Assembly: GCA_963737705.1 (NCBI GenBank)
Contig: CAVTTP010000003.1
Span: 450,147-514,146 of the forward strand
Reading direction: 5' to 3'
Source: PALSA-607 sp963737705
GTDB lineage: Bacteria; Actinomycetota; Actinomycetes; Acidothermales; Acidothermaceae
Length of the DNA stretch: 64,000 nucleotides
The notes beneath the pieces are model-generated. The model was given only the letters and a program-made list of their open reading frames with translations. It had not been told where the DNA came from and did no database searches. Below, in pieces: positions 41,653 to 49,471 of the stretch. Positions within the stretch are counted from its first letter, which is position 1. Each line of letters begins with the position of its first letter. Both the position numbers and the translations under genes were made by a program.

Positions 41653-42738
41653 ATGACCATCGAATTCACCCGCACCGACCCGACCGAACCGGTGCCGGCC
41701 GCTCAACGCGACGAGCTACTTGCGAATCCCGGCTTCGGCCGCGTCTTCACTGACCACATGGTCACGATCACGTGGACCCCTGACGAAGGCTGGCACAACG
41801 CGAGCCTGCGGCCTTACGGTCCGCTGGCGCTCGACCCGGCGACCGCCGTTTTCCACTATGGGCAGTCGATCTTCGAGGGCTTCAAGGCCTATGTGCAGCC
41901 GGACGGTTCGATCAAGACGTTCCGGCCGGACGCGAACGGACGACGGTTCCAGCGGTCTGCGGCAAGGCTTGCGTTGCCTGAGCTGCCGGTCGACGACTTC
42001 GTGACGGCAGCCGACCTGCTGATCGAGGCGGATCGCTCATGGGTGTCGCCCGAGGAGGAAAAGAGCCTGTACGTCAGGCCGTTCATGATGGCGACGGAGG
42101 CTTTTCTCGGCGTCCGGCCTGCCAATCATGTGACGTTCCTGATCATCGCGTCGCCCGCTGGCGCGTATTTCGCGGGTGGGCTGCATCCGGTGTCGATCTG
42201 GTTGTCGGAGGAGTACACGCGGGCAGCCCCTGGCGGCACCGGCGCGGCGAAGTGCGCGGGTAACTACGCGGCCAGCCTCGTCGCACAGCAAGAGGCCAGC
42301 GCGAACGGGTGCGACCAAGTCGTTTTCCTCGACGCAGTCGAGAAGAAGTGGGTCGAAGAGCTCGGCGGCATGAATGTCTACTTCGTGTTCGACGACGGAA
42401 CCCTGGTGACGCCGCCGGTCTCCGGCACGATCCTCGAGGGCGTCACCCGCGATGCGATCCTGACGATCGCAGCGGAGCACGGGCACGCAACGCAGCAACG
42501 TCCGATCGACATCGACGAGTGGCGATCCGGCGTGACGTCGGGCCGCATCACCGAGGTTTTCGCGTGCGGCACCGCGGCGGTCGTGACGCCGCTTGGCCGA
42601 CTCGCCTGGCGTGGGGGAGAGCTCACGATGGGCGACGGCCACCCAGGCAAGGTGACCCAGGATCTCCGCGACTCACTGCTCGCCATCCAGTACGGCACCG
42701 CCCCCGACCCGCACGGCTGGATGCACCGGGTCTGCTAA
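41653..42738 (+). CDS. ilvE: Branched-chain amino acid aminotransferase
   Basis: A 361-residue fold type IV PLP aminotransferase performing the last step of Val, Ile and Leu synthesis. Conserved segments: YGQSIFEGFKAYVQPDGSIKTFRPDANGRRFQRSA begins about residue 76 (broken here in pieces), PLP lysine in AAKCAGNYAASL (about 198-209), EVFACGTAAVVTPLG (about 301-315, phosphate-binding GTAA). The length fits the class II BCAT group. ATG with GAGG about nine bases upstream. Confidence 0.96.
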   Translation: MTIEFTRTDPTEPVPAAQRDELLANPGFGRVFTDHMVTITWTPDEGWHNASLRPYGPLALDPATAVFHYGQSIFEGFKAYVQPDGSIKTFRPDANGRRFQRSAARLALPELPVDDFVTAADLLIEADRSWVSPEEEKSLYVRPFMMATEAFLGVRPANHVTFLIIASPAGAYFAGGLHPVSIWLSEEYTRAAPGGTGAAKCAGNYAASLVAQQEASANGCDQVVFLDAVEKKWVEELGGMNVYFVFDDGTLVTPPVSGTILEGVTRDAILTIAAEHGHATQQRPIDIDEWRSGVTSGRITEVFACGTAAVVTPLGRLAWRGGELTMGDGHPGKVTQDLRDSLLAIQYGTAPDPHGWMHRVC

Positions 42739-42746
42739 CCCTGGCA

Positions 42747-42792
42747 GGTGCCAGCGCGTGCACGCTCAAGAACGCGTGCAGGGACTGGCACC
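42747..42792 (+). terminator. Nested hairpin after ilvE
   Basis: Outer arms GGTGCCAG/CTGGCACC (8 pairs) and inner TGCACGC/GCGTGCA (7 pairs, loop TCAAGAAC) start nine bases after the ilvE stop. A strong structure without T-run; probably the ilvE terminator. Confidence 0.7.
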
Positions 42793-42846
42793 CGCAGACT
42801 CGGGACCCGGATGGAACCGAACGGCGGGGTGGGGTGTCTTGATGGC

Positions 42847-43356
42847 ATGTACAGCCTGACGCAGGACGCGAGTGACCCCCGGCTCGCCGACCCGCTCATG
42901 ACCAGGGCGGACGGCGACAGCCTCGAGGACCTGTACCGCCGGTGTCGTCCCGGGTTGGTGCGTCTAGCGCACTTGCTGACCGGTTCGGCGACCGCGGCCG
43001 AGGACGTCGTGCACGACGCCTTCATCGGGTTCGCGCGCAGCAAGTCGCAGGTGAGCGATCCGCCCGCGTACCTGCGGCGATCTGTCGTGAACCTGAGCAC
43101 GAACATCCATCGCCGCACGGCCCGCGAACGCCGGCATCTCGCCAGCGTGACCGAGTCGGTTGTCGACCCCGCGGAGGTCGACGAGACGTGGCAACTCGTC
43201 AGGCAACTGCCGCCGCGCCAACGTGCGGTGTTGGTGCTGCGGTTCTACCTCGACCTTTCCGAAACCGAGACGGCGCGGTTGCTCGGCTGCAAGCCCGGCA
43301 CCGTCAAGTCGTCGACCGCCCGCGCGCTTGCCAAGCTCAAGGAGAAGATGCAATGA
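42847..43356 (+). CDS. SigE-family ECF RNA polymerase sigma factor
   Basis: About 169 residues. Region 2: LEDLYRRCRPGLVRLAHLL and AAEDVVHDAFIGFARS; region 4: LPPRQRAVLVLRFYLDLSE and TETARLLGCKPGTVKSSTARALAKL, an intact HTH. The AxxLLTG/A-E-D-V-V-x-D-A pattern and size fit the actinobacterial SigE-type group. The start is uncertain: ATG 42847 or ATG 42898. The stop overlaps the ATG of the next gene, whose membrane anchor makes it a likely regulator or partner. Confidence 0.9.
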   Translation: MYSLTQDASDPRLADPLMTRADGDSLEDLYRRCRPGLVRLAHLLTGSATAAEDVVHDAFIGFARSKSQVSDPPAYLRRSVVNLSTNIHRRTARERRHLASVTESVVDPAEVDETWQLVRQLPPRQRAVLVLRFYLDLSETETARLLGCKPGTVKSSTARALAKLKEKMQ

Positions 43357-44315
43357 CCCCCAGGACCCCCAACGATGACGAAGCGCTTGCCCGGTTGCGA
43401 GCTGCTCTTCACACCATTGCCGATCGGACGCCGATCAGTGGCGGTCGCCTGAATGAGGTGTCGGTCGCGGCCAGCGAAAAGCGCAACCGTCCGGTCGTCA
43501 CGATCGTGTCGGCTGCGGCCGCGGTTGCGGCGATTGCGGCTGTGTCGGCCGTCGTGGTGGGTGCGCACTCGGACGCGTCTCGCTCAATACAGCCAGGCGC
43601 CGGGGGCGCGGAGTCCTCGACGCCAACGCCTGTCCCTTCGCCGGTTGCGTCCCCGACGCCGACTGTCACCGTGACCCCGAGCCCATCTCCTGTTGGCACG
43701 CCAACCATCACGGCAACGCCGTCGCCAGGCCTGGTGCTGCCACAAACGAGCTGCGTGCCGGAGAACTACTACGTCATCGCCACGCAGTCCGAAGTTGCTG
43801 GGCTGACGTACATGCTGCCCGCGACGCCCGCTGGCTACGTGCTCCACGGCGCCTGGGGAACGATCTCGCGTAATCAATGTGCCGACAGCGTCACGTGGTA
43901 CGTCGAATACGACCCGGCATCGGGCACCCCTGGCGATGGCACTAATGAGTACCAGGTGACGGTCACCAAAGTCGGCGGCGATTCGATGGATGGCGATTTC
44001 GCGAGCGCGCGTCCTGTCGCTTCGACACCGATCGTGGTGAACGGCATCGAGGGAGTCGTCTTCAACAAGGACGACACCTACGCCAGCATCGGCTGGACCA
44101 CCGGTGGAGCAGCGATCACCTTCTCCGGTCCCAGCGCCGATGGTGTTCAGTCGCTGGTCAAGGTCGCCGACTCGTTGACGCTGCTAAGCCCCAGCGACCC
44201 GCGGATCGTCGCGCCCGCCGATTGCCAAGTGCCCCCCGGCAGCGTGTGCGGGAGCGACAGCCCGACGCCGATCGGGTCAGCAACCCCGAGCCCGAGCCCC
44301 ACACCCGCCGGCTGA
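43353..44315 (+). CDS. Membrane-anchored protein coupled to the SigE-type sigma factor
   Basis: A 320-residue protein overlapping the sigma gene (ATGA). A short cytoplasmic part (about 1-47) precedes one membrane helix (VVTIVSAAAAVAAIAAVSAVVVGA, about 48-71), then a Pro/Thr/Ser linker (TPTPVPSPVASPTPTVTVTP and similar, about 90-128) and an extracytoplasmic domain (about 130-290) with cysteines at CVPENYY and NQCADSV, ending in a second Pro/Ser tail. The position is that of an anti-sigma factor or signal sensor, but the zinc-type anti-sigma motif is not visible, so the role is inferred from coupling. Confidence 0.75.
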   Translation: MTPRTPNDDEALARLRAALHTIADRTPISGGRLNEVSVAASEKRNRPVVTIVSAAAAVAAIAAVSAVVVGAHSDASRSIQPGAGGAESSTPTPVPSPVASPTPTVTVTPSPSPVGTPTITATPSPGLVLPQTSCVPENYYVIATQSEVAGLTYMLPATPAGYVLHGAWGTISRNQCADSVTWYVEYDPASGTPGDGTNEYQVTVTKVGGDSMDGDFASARPVASTPIVVNGIEGVVFNKDDTYASIGWTTGGAAITFSGPSADGVQSLVKVADSLTLLSPSDPRIVAPADCQVPPGSVCGSDSPTPIGSATPSPSPTPAG

Positions 44316-44326
44316 CGCGTACCTTG

Positions 44327-44385
44327 CGCGAACCTGTCGGCCCGTCGGCGCTCACAGAAGGTGTCGATGCACCGACAGGTTCGCG
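44327..44385 (+). terminator. Hairpin after the sigma-linked gene
   Basis: Perfect 14-base arms CGCGAACCTGTCGG (44327-44340) and CCGACAGGTTCGCG (44372-44385) start twelve bases after the preceding stop. No T-run. Probably a terminator isolating the sigma operon from the cimA leader. Confidence 0.7.
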
Positions 44386-44403
44386 GCTGCCGGAAGTCGC
44401 TAC

Positions 44404-44433
44404 GTGACCAGGCCGCGCATCGTGTGGCACACT
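44404..44433 (+). promoter_or_regulatory. Putative promoter of the cimA leader
   Basis: GTGACC (44404-44409) and CACACT (44428-44433) are 18 bases apart. The leader-peptide GTG (44440) is the seventh base after the -10, so the leader RNA probably starts with this codon. Confidence 0.45.
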
Positions 44434-44439
44434 GAGCAC

Positions 44440-44469
44440 GTGACCTACTCCGAGGCGATTATTGAGTAG
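44440..44469 (+). CDS. cimA leader peptide (9 aa)
   Basis: A nine-residue frame MTYSEAIIE starting GTG and ending TAG, with tandem ATT-ATT isoleucine codons (44458-44463) just before the attenuator hairpins. Because citramalate synthase feeds isoleucine synthesis, stalling at the Ile codons makes regulatory sense. The peptide is too short for normal gene calling; the case rests on its codons and the neighbouring hairpins. Confidence 0.78.
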   Translation: MTYSEAIIE

Positions 44470-44528
44470 GCGCGCCGGTCGATACAGACCAGCGCGCCAG
44501 ACCTCCCGCATGCGCGGGGGGTCTTTTT
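44469..44528 (+). promoter_or_regulatory. Transcription attenuator of cimA
   Basis: A first stem GGCGCGC (44469-44475)/GCGCGCC (44492-44498), with inner GGTC/GACC, is followed by an 11-position terminator stem AGACCTCCCGC (44499-44509)/GCGGGGGGTCT (44514-44524), with a wobble or mismatch in the middle, and a T-run (44524-44528). The leader-peptide stop lies at the base of the first stem. It mirrors the ilvB attenuator in size and order. Confidence 0.8.
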
Positions 44529-44594
44529 GTTTGAGCGACACTGTGCTTTCTCAGGACCGATCCGTAGGACTTCCGACTAAGTAGAGGTAACCCG

Positions 44595-46181
44595 ATGGCT
44601 CCGCAACCCGATGCCTTTCACGTCTACGACACAACTCTGCGCGACGGCGCACAGGGTGAGGGCATGGCCCTCACGGTCGCCGACAAACTGGCGATTGCGC
44701 AGAACCTCGACGATCTCGGCGTTGGTTTCATTGAGGGCGGTTGGCCGGGCGCGTTACCGAAGGACACCGAGTTCTTTCGCCGCGCCCGCACCGAGTTGAA
44801 GCTCAAGAACGCGACGCTCAGCGCATTCGGTGCGACTCGCAAGCCGAACGTGAAGGCAGCCGACGACCCGCAGGTGGCAGCGCTTCGCGATTCCGAGGCG
44901 CCAGTCGTGTGTCTGGTTGCCAAGAGTCATGACCGGCACGTGCTTGAGGCGTTGAAGACAACGCTCGACGAGAACCTCGCGATGATCCGCGACACGGTCG
45001 AGTACCTGCGCAGTGAAGGACGCCGGGTGTTCGTCGACGCAGAGCACTTCTTCGACGGCTACAAGGCGAATCCGGCCTACGCCGTTGAAGCGGTACGCGT
45101 CGCGGCCGAAGCCGGAGCTGACGTGATTGTGCTGTGCGACACGAACGGCGGAATGCTGCCCACGCAGCTCGCCGACGTCGTCCAGACCGTGTTGCAAAGC
45201 AGTGGCGCGCGGCTTGGCATCCACACCCACGATGACACCGGCTGCGCAGTCGCGAACACGCTCGCTGCGGTCGAGGCCGGCGTCACGCACGTGCAGGGTG
45301 TCATCAACGGATACGGCGAGCGTTGCGGTAACGCGAATCTCGTGACGGTCGTGGCAAATCTCGAACTGAAGCTCGGACGACGAGTGCTTCCCGACGATCG
45401 CGTCGTTGACCTCGGTCGAGTGAGCCACGTCGTCGCGGAAATCGCTAACCAGTCGCCGCGCACTCACCAGCCTTACGTCGGGCTGTCTGCATTCGCGCAC
45501 AAGGGCGGCCTGCACGCGTCGGCAATCAAGGTGTCATCGGACCTGTACCAGCATGTCGATCCAGCGCTGGTTGGCAACGACATGCGGATGCTCGTATCCG
45601 AGATGGCCGGTCGCGCGAGCGTCGAGATGAAGAGCAAGGAGCTCGGCTTCGACTTATCGGACAACAAGGAGGTCGTCGGTCGAGTCGTTGATCGGGTGAA
45701 GGCACAAGAGGCCAAGGGATACATGTTCGAAGCGGCCGATGCGTCGTTCGAACTGCTGCTGCGCGCCGAGATCGACGGCGAGCCGTTGAGCTACTTCACC
45801 CTTGAATCGTGGCGAGTGATCGTCGAGCGGCGAGCCGACGGCCAGGTCGTCTCTGAAGCAACTGTCAAGGTCCAAGTCAAGGGCGAGCGCATCGTCTCGA
45901 CGGGCGAAGGGAACGGTCCGGTCAACGCACTCGACCGGGCACTTCGGCTCGCCCTCGAGCGCCTTTATCCGCAGCTCGGCGAACTCGAGTTGGTCGACTA
46001 CAAGGTGCGCATCCTCGACGGCGCGCACGGCACCGGCGCGGTCACGAGGGTGCTGATCGAGACCAGCGACGGCAAGACCGAGTGGGACACCATCGGGGTC
46101 GACGAGAACCTCATCGCGGCGTCATGGCAGGCCATGGAGGACGCTTACACCTACGGGCTGTTGCGCCAACACTCGTCCTGA
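44595..46181 (+). CDS. cimA: Citramalate synthase
   Basis: A 528-residue member of the LeuA/CimA family. The barrel starts with DTTLRDGAQGEGMAL (about 12-26), carrying the metal aspartate; LCDTNGG (about 181-187) and IHTHDDTGCAVAN (about 209-221) supply the metal histidines. The C-terminal LeuA-type regulatory dimer domain is present (VKVQVKGERIVSTGEGNGPVNALDRAL in pieces, about 421-450). The DGAQGEG sequence and length of about 530 fit CimA rather than LeuA. It condenses pyruvate and acetyl-CoA into citramalate, opening a threonine-independent route to isoleucine. Expression is probably controlled by the Ile leader upstream. Confidence 0.9.
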   Translation: MAPQPDAFHVYDTTLRDGAQGEGMALTVADKLAIAQNLDDLGVGFIEGGWPGALPKDTEFFRRARTELKLKNATLSAFGATRKPNVKAADDPQVAALRDSEAPVVCLVAKSHDRHVLEALKTTLDENLAMIRDTVEYLRSEGRRVFVDAEHFFDGYKANPAYAVEAVRVAAEAGADVIVLCDTNGGMLPTQLADVVQTVLQSSGARLGIHTHDDTGCAVANTLAAVEAGVTHVQGVINGYGERCGNANLVTVVANLELKLGRRVLPDDRVVDLGRVSHVVAEIANQSPRTHQPYVGLSAFAHKGGLHASAIKVSSDLYQHVDPALVGNDMRMLVSEMAGRASVEMKSKELGFDLSDNKEVVGRVVDRVKAQEAKGYMFEAADASFELLLRAEIDGEPLSYFTLESWRVIVERRADGQVVSEATVKVQVKGERIVSTGEGNGPVNALDRALRLALERLYPQLGELELVDYKVRILDGAHGTGAVTRVLIETSDGKTEWDTIGVDENLIAASWQAMEDAYTYGLLRQHSS

Positions 46182-46225
46182 GTCGCACTCCGACACCAGG
46201 TTCGCGCAACCGATAACCTCGGCTC

Positions 46226-47035
46226 GTGCGAATAGCGAGATTTTCCTACGGTGACCCTGACGTCGCGGGCTTTGCGTTCGGTGCGATCGGTGGCTCACCC
46301 GGTGCCGAGGAAGTCGCCGTCATCAACGGCCACCCCTTCGGCGAGGTCACGTTCAGCGGGTTGCGGTTGCCGCTGGCGGGCGTCCGGCTGCTACCCCCTG
46401 TGCTCCCGAGCAAGGTCGTGGCGATCGGCAAGAACTACGCCGACCACGCGCGAGAAATGGGCGGCGAGGCACCGGCCGAGCCGGTGCTGTTCCTCAAGCC
46501 ATCGACGTCCGTCATTGGGCCTGGCGCTGCGATCAGCTACCCGAAGCTGTCGACGCACGTCGACTTCGAGGGCGAGCTTGCCGTCGTGATCGGCCGGCTG
46601 TGTCGCGAAGTGCCGGTCGAGCGGGTGCCCGAGGTGATCCTCGGTTACACGTGCGCGAACGACGTGACGGCGCGCGACTTGCAGAAGTCTGACGGTCAGT
46701 GGGCCAGGGCGAAGGGCTTCGACACCTTCTGTCCGCTCGGTCCGTGGATCGACACGGACGTCGACCCAAGCGATCTCGCGATCACGACCACCGTCAACGG
46801 TGCCGTGAAGCAGAACGCGCGCACGTCGCTGTTACTGCACGACGTGGTGAAGCTCGTCGCATTCGTCAGCGACGCGATGACATTGCTGCCCGGTGACGTC
46901 ATTCTCACCGGGACGCCGGCCGGTGTCGGTCCGATCGTGCCTGGCGACGAGGTATCGGTGACCATCGAAGGGATCGGCACGTTGAGCAACACCGTGGTCG
47001 GAACAGTTGGCTCACGGTCGGTGGACCTGCGATGA
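46226..47035 (+). CDS. Fumarylacetoacetate hydrolase family protein
   Basis: A 269-residue FAH-fold protein. The signature AIGKNYADHAREMG (about 69-82), the metal ligands in DFEGELAVVIGR (about 111-122) and the YTCANDVTARDLQ segment (about 137-149) are all present, as is LTGTPAGVGP near the end. Substrates in this family are diverse (2-hydroxyhepta-2,4-dienedioate, acylpyruvates, oxaloacetate). It sits just before gltX, overlapping it by four bases, as Rv2993c does before gltS in mycobacteria. The GTG start is the seventh base after a -10-like TAACCT (46214-46219), so the message may be leaderless. Confidence 0.9.
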   Translation: MRIARFSYGDPDVAGFAFGAIGGSPGAEEVAVINGHPFGEVTFSGLRLPLAGVRLLPPVLPSKVVAIGKNYADHAREMGGEAPAEPVLFLKPSTSVIGPGAAISYPKLSTHVDFEGELAVVIGRLCREVPVERVPEVILGYTCANDVTARDLQKSDGQWARAKGFDTFCPLGPWIDTDVDPSDLAITTTVNGAVKQNARTSLLLHDVVKLVAFVSDAMTLLPGDVILTGTPAGVGPIVPGDEVSVTIEGIGTLSNTVVGTVGSRSVDLR

Positions 47036-48510
47036 CTGTTCGCGTGCGCTTTGCGCCATCACCGACCGGCGACATTCACGTCGGCAACATTCGTACGGCC
47101 TTGTTCAACTGGGCGTACGCGCGCCACGAAGGCGGTAGCTTCGTGTTTCGCGTCGAGGACACGGATGTTGAGCGTTCGACCGAAGCCTCGTACCTCGGGG
47201 TTGTCGATGCACTGAACTGGCTCGGCCTCACATGGGATGAGGGTCCTGACGTCGGTGGGCCTTACGCGCCGTACAAGCAGTCGGAACGTGGTGCGATCTA
47301 TGCCGACGTCGCCGCGAAGCTGGCAGCGTCGCCGCACGCGTACAACTGTTACTGCACGACCGAAGAGGTGGAAGCACGCAACAAGCTCAGTGGCCGCCAG
47401 CCTGGTTACGACAACCATTGCCGCTCTTTGACAGCCGAGCAGGTCGACGCGTTCGTGGCTTTGGGTCGCAAACCCGCACTGCGACTGCGAATGCCTGATC
47501 GTGCGATCACGTTCGACGACCTCATTCGCGGCCCGGTCACGTTCGAGCCCGAGTTCGTTCCTGACTACGTGCTGGTGCGTGCCGATGGCAATCCGTTGTA
47601 CACGTTGGTGAATCCGGTCGATGACGCGCTCATGCGGATCACTCATGTGTTGCGCGGCGAGGATCTGCTCTCGTCGACTCCTCGGCAGATCGCTTTGTAT
47701 GAGGCGCTCGGCGATATCGGCGTCACTGACGGGCAGATGCCGCTGTTCGGTCACCTGCCGTTCGTGATGGGCGAGGGAAACAAGAAGCTGTCGAAGCGTG
47801 ATCCCGAATCGTCGCTGATGCTGTACCGCGAGCGCGGGTTCCTGCCTGAGGCGCTGCTCAATTATTTGGCGCTCGTCGGATGGTCGATGGGCGAAGATCG
47901 CGAACTGTTCAGCCTCCAGGAGATGGTCGACGCGTTCAGCCTGGAACGCGTGAGCCGCAATCCGGCGCGCTTCGACTTGAAGAAGTGCGAGGCCATTAAC
48001 GGTGTGAAGATTCGCGAGTTGGCACCCGATGAAGCCGCTATTCGAATCCTCCCGTTCCTACAGAACGTCGGGATGATTGCTGAGCCTCCGACGTCCGATC
48101 AGCTCCGGCTTCTGGCCGGCGGCGCGCCGCTGGTGCAGGAACGCATCACCGTGTTGTCAGAGGCCGTCGGGATGCTCGGCTTCCTGTTCGTTGACGACGA
48201 TCTTTTCGAACCGGACGCCGATGCGGCAGCTAAGAACTTGAACGCTGACGCCGCGCCGGTTCTGGTCGCTGCGGTGACGGTGCTCGAGCCGCTGGAGCAC
48301 TGGCGCGCCGACGACATCAAGGACGTGCTCGAGGCATCGTTGATCGGCGAGCTCGGGCTGAAGCCGCGCAACGCCTACGCGCCGTTGCGGGTGGCGATCA
48401 CCGGGCGCACCGTGTCGCCGCCGCTGTTCGAGTCGATGGAGTTGCTCGGCCGGGAGCGCAGCATGGGTCGGCTTCGGCGGGCTGCTGCATCGGTGCGCGA
48501 GGAGCGGTAG
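47032..48510 (+). CDS. gltX: Glutamyl-tRNA synthetase
   Basis: A 492-residue class I synthetase. The HIGH motif is the variant IHVGN (PSPTGDIHVGNIRTALFNWA, about 9-28) and the KMSKS motif is KKLSKRDP (about 251-258). With gatCAB present and no glutaminyl-tRNA synthetase seen here, it is probably non-discriminating and also charges tRNA-Gln with glutamate. Both tRNA-Gln and tRNA-Glu genes follow directly downstream. It overlaps the FAH-family stop by four bases. Confidence 0.96.
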   Translation: MTVRVRFAPSPTGDIHVGNIRTALFNWAYARHEGGSFVFRVEDTDVERSTEASYLGVVDALNWLGLTWDEGPDVGGPYAPYKQSERGAIYADVAAKLAASPHAYNCYCTTEEVEARNKLSGRQPGYDNHCRSLTAEQVDAFVALGRKPALRLRMPDRAITFDDLIRGPVTFEPEFVPDYVLVRADGNPLYTLVNPVDDALMRITHVLRGEDLLSSTPRQIALYEALGDIGVTDGQMPLFGHLPFVMGEGNKKLSKRDPESSLMLYRERGFLPEALLNYLALVGWSMGEDRELFSLQEMVDAFSLERVSRNPARFDLKKCEAINGVKIRELAPDEAAIRILPFLQNVGMIAEPPTSDQLRLLAGGAPLVQERITVLSEAVGMLGFLFVDDDLFEPDADAAAKNLNADAAPVLVAAVTVLEPLEHWRADDIKDVLEASLIGELGLKPRNAYAPLRVAITGRTVSPPLFESMELLGRERSMGRLRRAAASVREER

Positions 48511-48590
48511 GAGCGGTCCCGAGCGCTTTGGGTGGGCCGTCCGGTGTCCGATACACTCGACCAGCGATCGGGGAGGCCTGTCCGATCAGA

Positions 48591-48665
48591 TGGGGTATGG
48601 GGTAATTGGCAGCCCGGCTGATTCTGGTTCAGCTAGTCTAGGTTCGAGTCCTGGTACCCCAGCCA
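48591..48665 (+). tRNA. tRNA-Gln (anticodon CTG)
   Basis: A complete cloverleaf. Acceptor TGGGGTA pairs with TACCCCA; the anticodon stem GCTGA/TCAGC holds the loop TTCTGGT with anticodon CTG (reads CAG); the T-arm contains GGTTCGAGTCC. The terminal CCA is encoded (48663-48665). Confidence 0.95.
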
Positions 48666-48686
48666 CAAGGCCGAATGTAAGCGCAC

Positions 48687-48759
48687 GGCCCCGTTGTCTA
48701 GCGGCCTAGGACGCCGCCCTCTCAAGGCGGTAGCGCGGGTTCGAATCCCGTCGGGGCTA
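48687..48759 (+). tRNA. tRNA-Glu (anticodon CTC)
   Basis: Complete cloverleaf. Acceptor GGCCCCG pairs with CGGGGCT (first pair G-U); anticodon stem CCGCC/GGCGG with loop CTCTCAA gives anticodon CTC (reads GAG); T-arm GCGGGTTCGAATCCCGT. CCA is not encoded. The 3' part from the anticodon loop on is duplicated at 58465, marking it as the island insertion site. Confidence 0.96.
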
Positions 48760-49066
48760 CACACATAACCGCAGGTCAGCGCCTTGTGGTGCCGGTTGCA
48801 GGCGCCGCTTGGGTGCCATTTCTTGCCCTCGGGCAACAGCTGAGCAACAAGCTTCGACTGGTCTCGCAGGTTGTCGGTCGGCGCAGCGCCTCCTCGTAAG
48901 AGAGCAAGGTGCTCTCACTAACTACAGGCACTTCCGGGGCGCGCGAAGCGGACACGTGGACCGACAGACTCTCAACGTCCCGCTCGGGTTTCGGAATGAT
49001 TGTGATATCGGCGGAGCTGATGGTCCCGGCCTTCGCTAGGCCGCCGACGGAAGGTGTGCGGGGTGT
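48719..49066 (+). repeat. Left copy of the tRNA-Glu-derived direct repeat (attL-like)
   Basis: It matches 58465-58813 at about nine in ten positions by eye, with small gaps. The first 43 bases, from the tRNA anticodon loop to the end of the gene, are identical; further along the copies have drifted. It ends beside the IS3 remnant and corresponds to the upstream region and GTG start of the CdiI-like gene at the right copy. No intact gene is inside it. Confidence 0.85.
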
Positions 49067-49072
49067 GGAGCC

Positions 49073-49337
49073 TGACCCGGTTTCCCGGACACGTTTGGTT
49101 GGGTGATCATGCCGCGGTTTGGGCGGCGTTGTGAAGTGCTTCGAACTCCACCGGTGAGAGATGGCCGATGCTGGTGTGTCGCCGGATCGGGTTGTAGAAC
49201 GCTTCGATCCATTCGAAGATCGCCGAGCCGAGTTGCTCCCCGGTGGTCCAGCGTTGGCGGTCGAGAAGTCCACGTTGCATGGTCGACCAAAACGATTCCG
49301 GATCTTTGCGTGAGCGGATCACGTCACGATTTTGCAT
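49073..49337 (-). pseudogene. IS3-family transposase remnant
   Basis: A minus-strand frame of 76 codons (49107-49337) holds the C-terminal end of an IS3 orfB integrase core: SFWSTMQRGLLDRQRW, AIFEWIEAFYNPIRRHTSIG and SPVEFEALHN. The rest of the transposase, including the first catalytic acidic residues, is missing. The IS end probably begins at TGACCCGG (49073). No matching opposite end was found in the window. Confidence 0.8.
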
Positions 49338-49364
49338 CCATCAAGACGAGACCTGCGAGAGCTC

Positions 49365-49392
49365 TTGACAGCGTCCGATTTCCACGTAGTGT
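49365..49392 (+). promoter_or_regulatory. Promoter of the island operon
   Basis: Perfect -35 TTGACA (49365-49370) and -10 TAGTGT (49387-49392) with a 16-base spacer, upstream of the first island gene. Confidence 0.6.
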
Positions 49393-49405
49393 CCTCTCAC
49401 AACCT

Positions 49406-49419
49406 AGACACGAGTGTCT
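49406..49419. promoter_or_regulatory. Palindromic operator in the island leader
   Basis: AGACAC-GA-GTGTCT is a perfect inverted repeat lying 14 bases after the -10 element, between promoter and first gene, where a bound repressor would block transcription. The island TetR protein (56967) is the likely binder. A related site stands at 57958-57971. Confidence 0.55.
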
Positions 49420-49471
49420 GACTACGGGGATCGCACTCGTGATCGTGGAACCGAATCGTTGTGAGGGCGCC

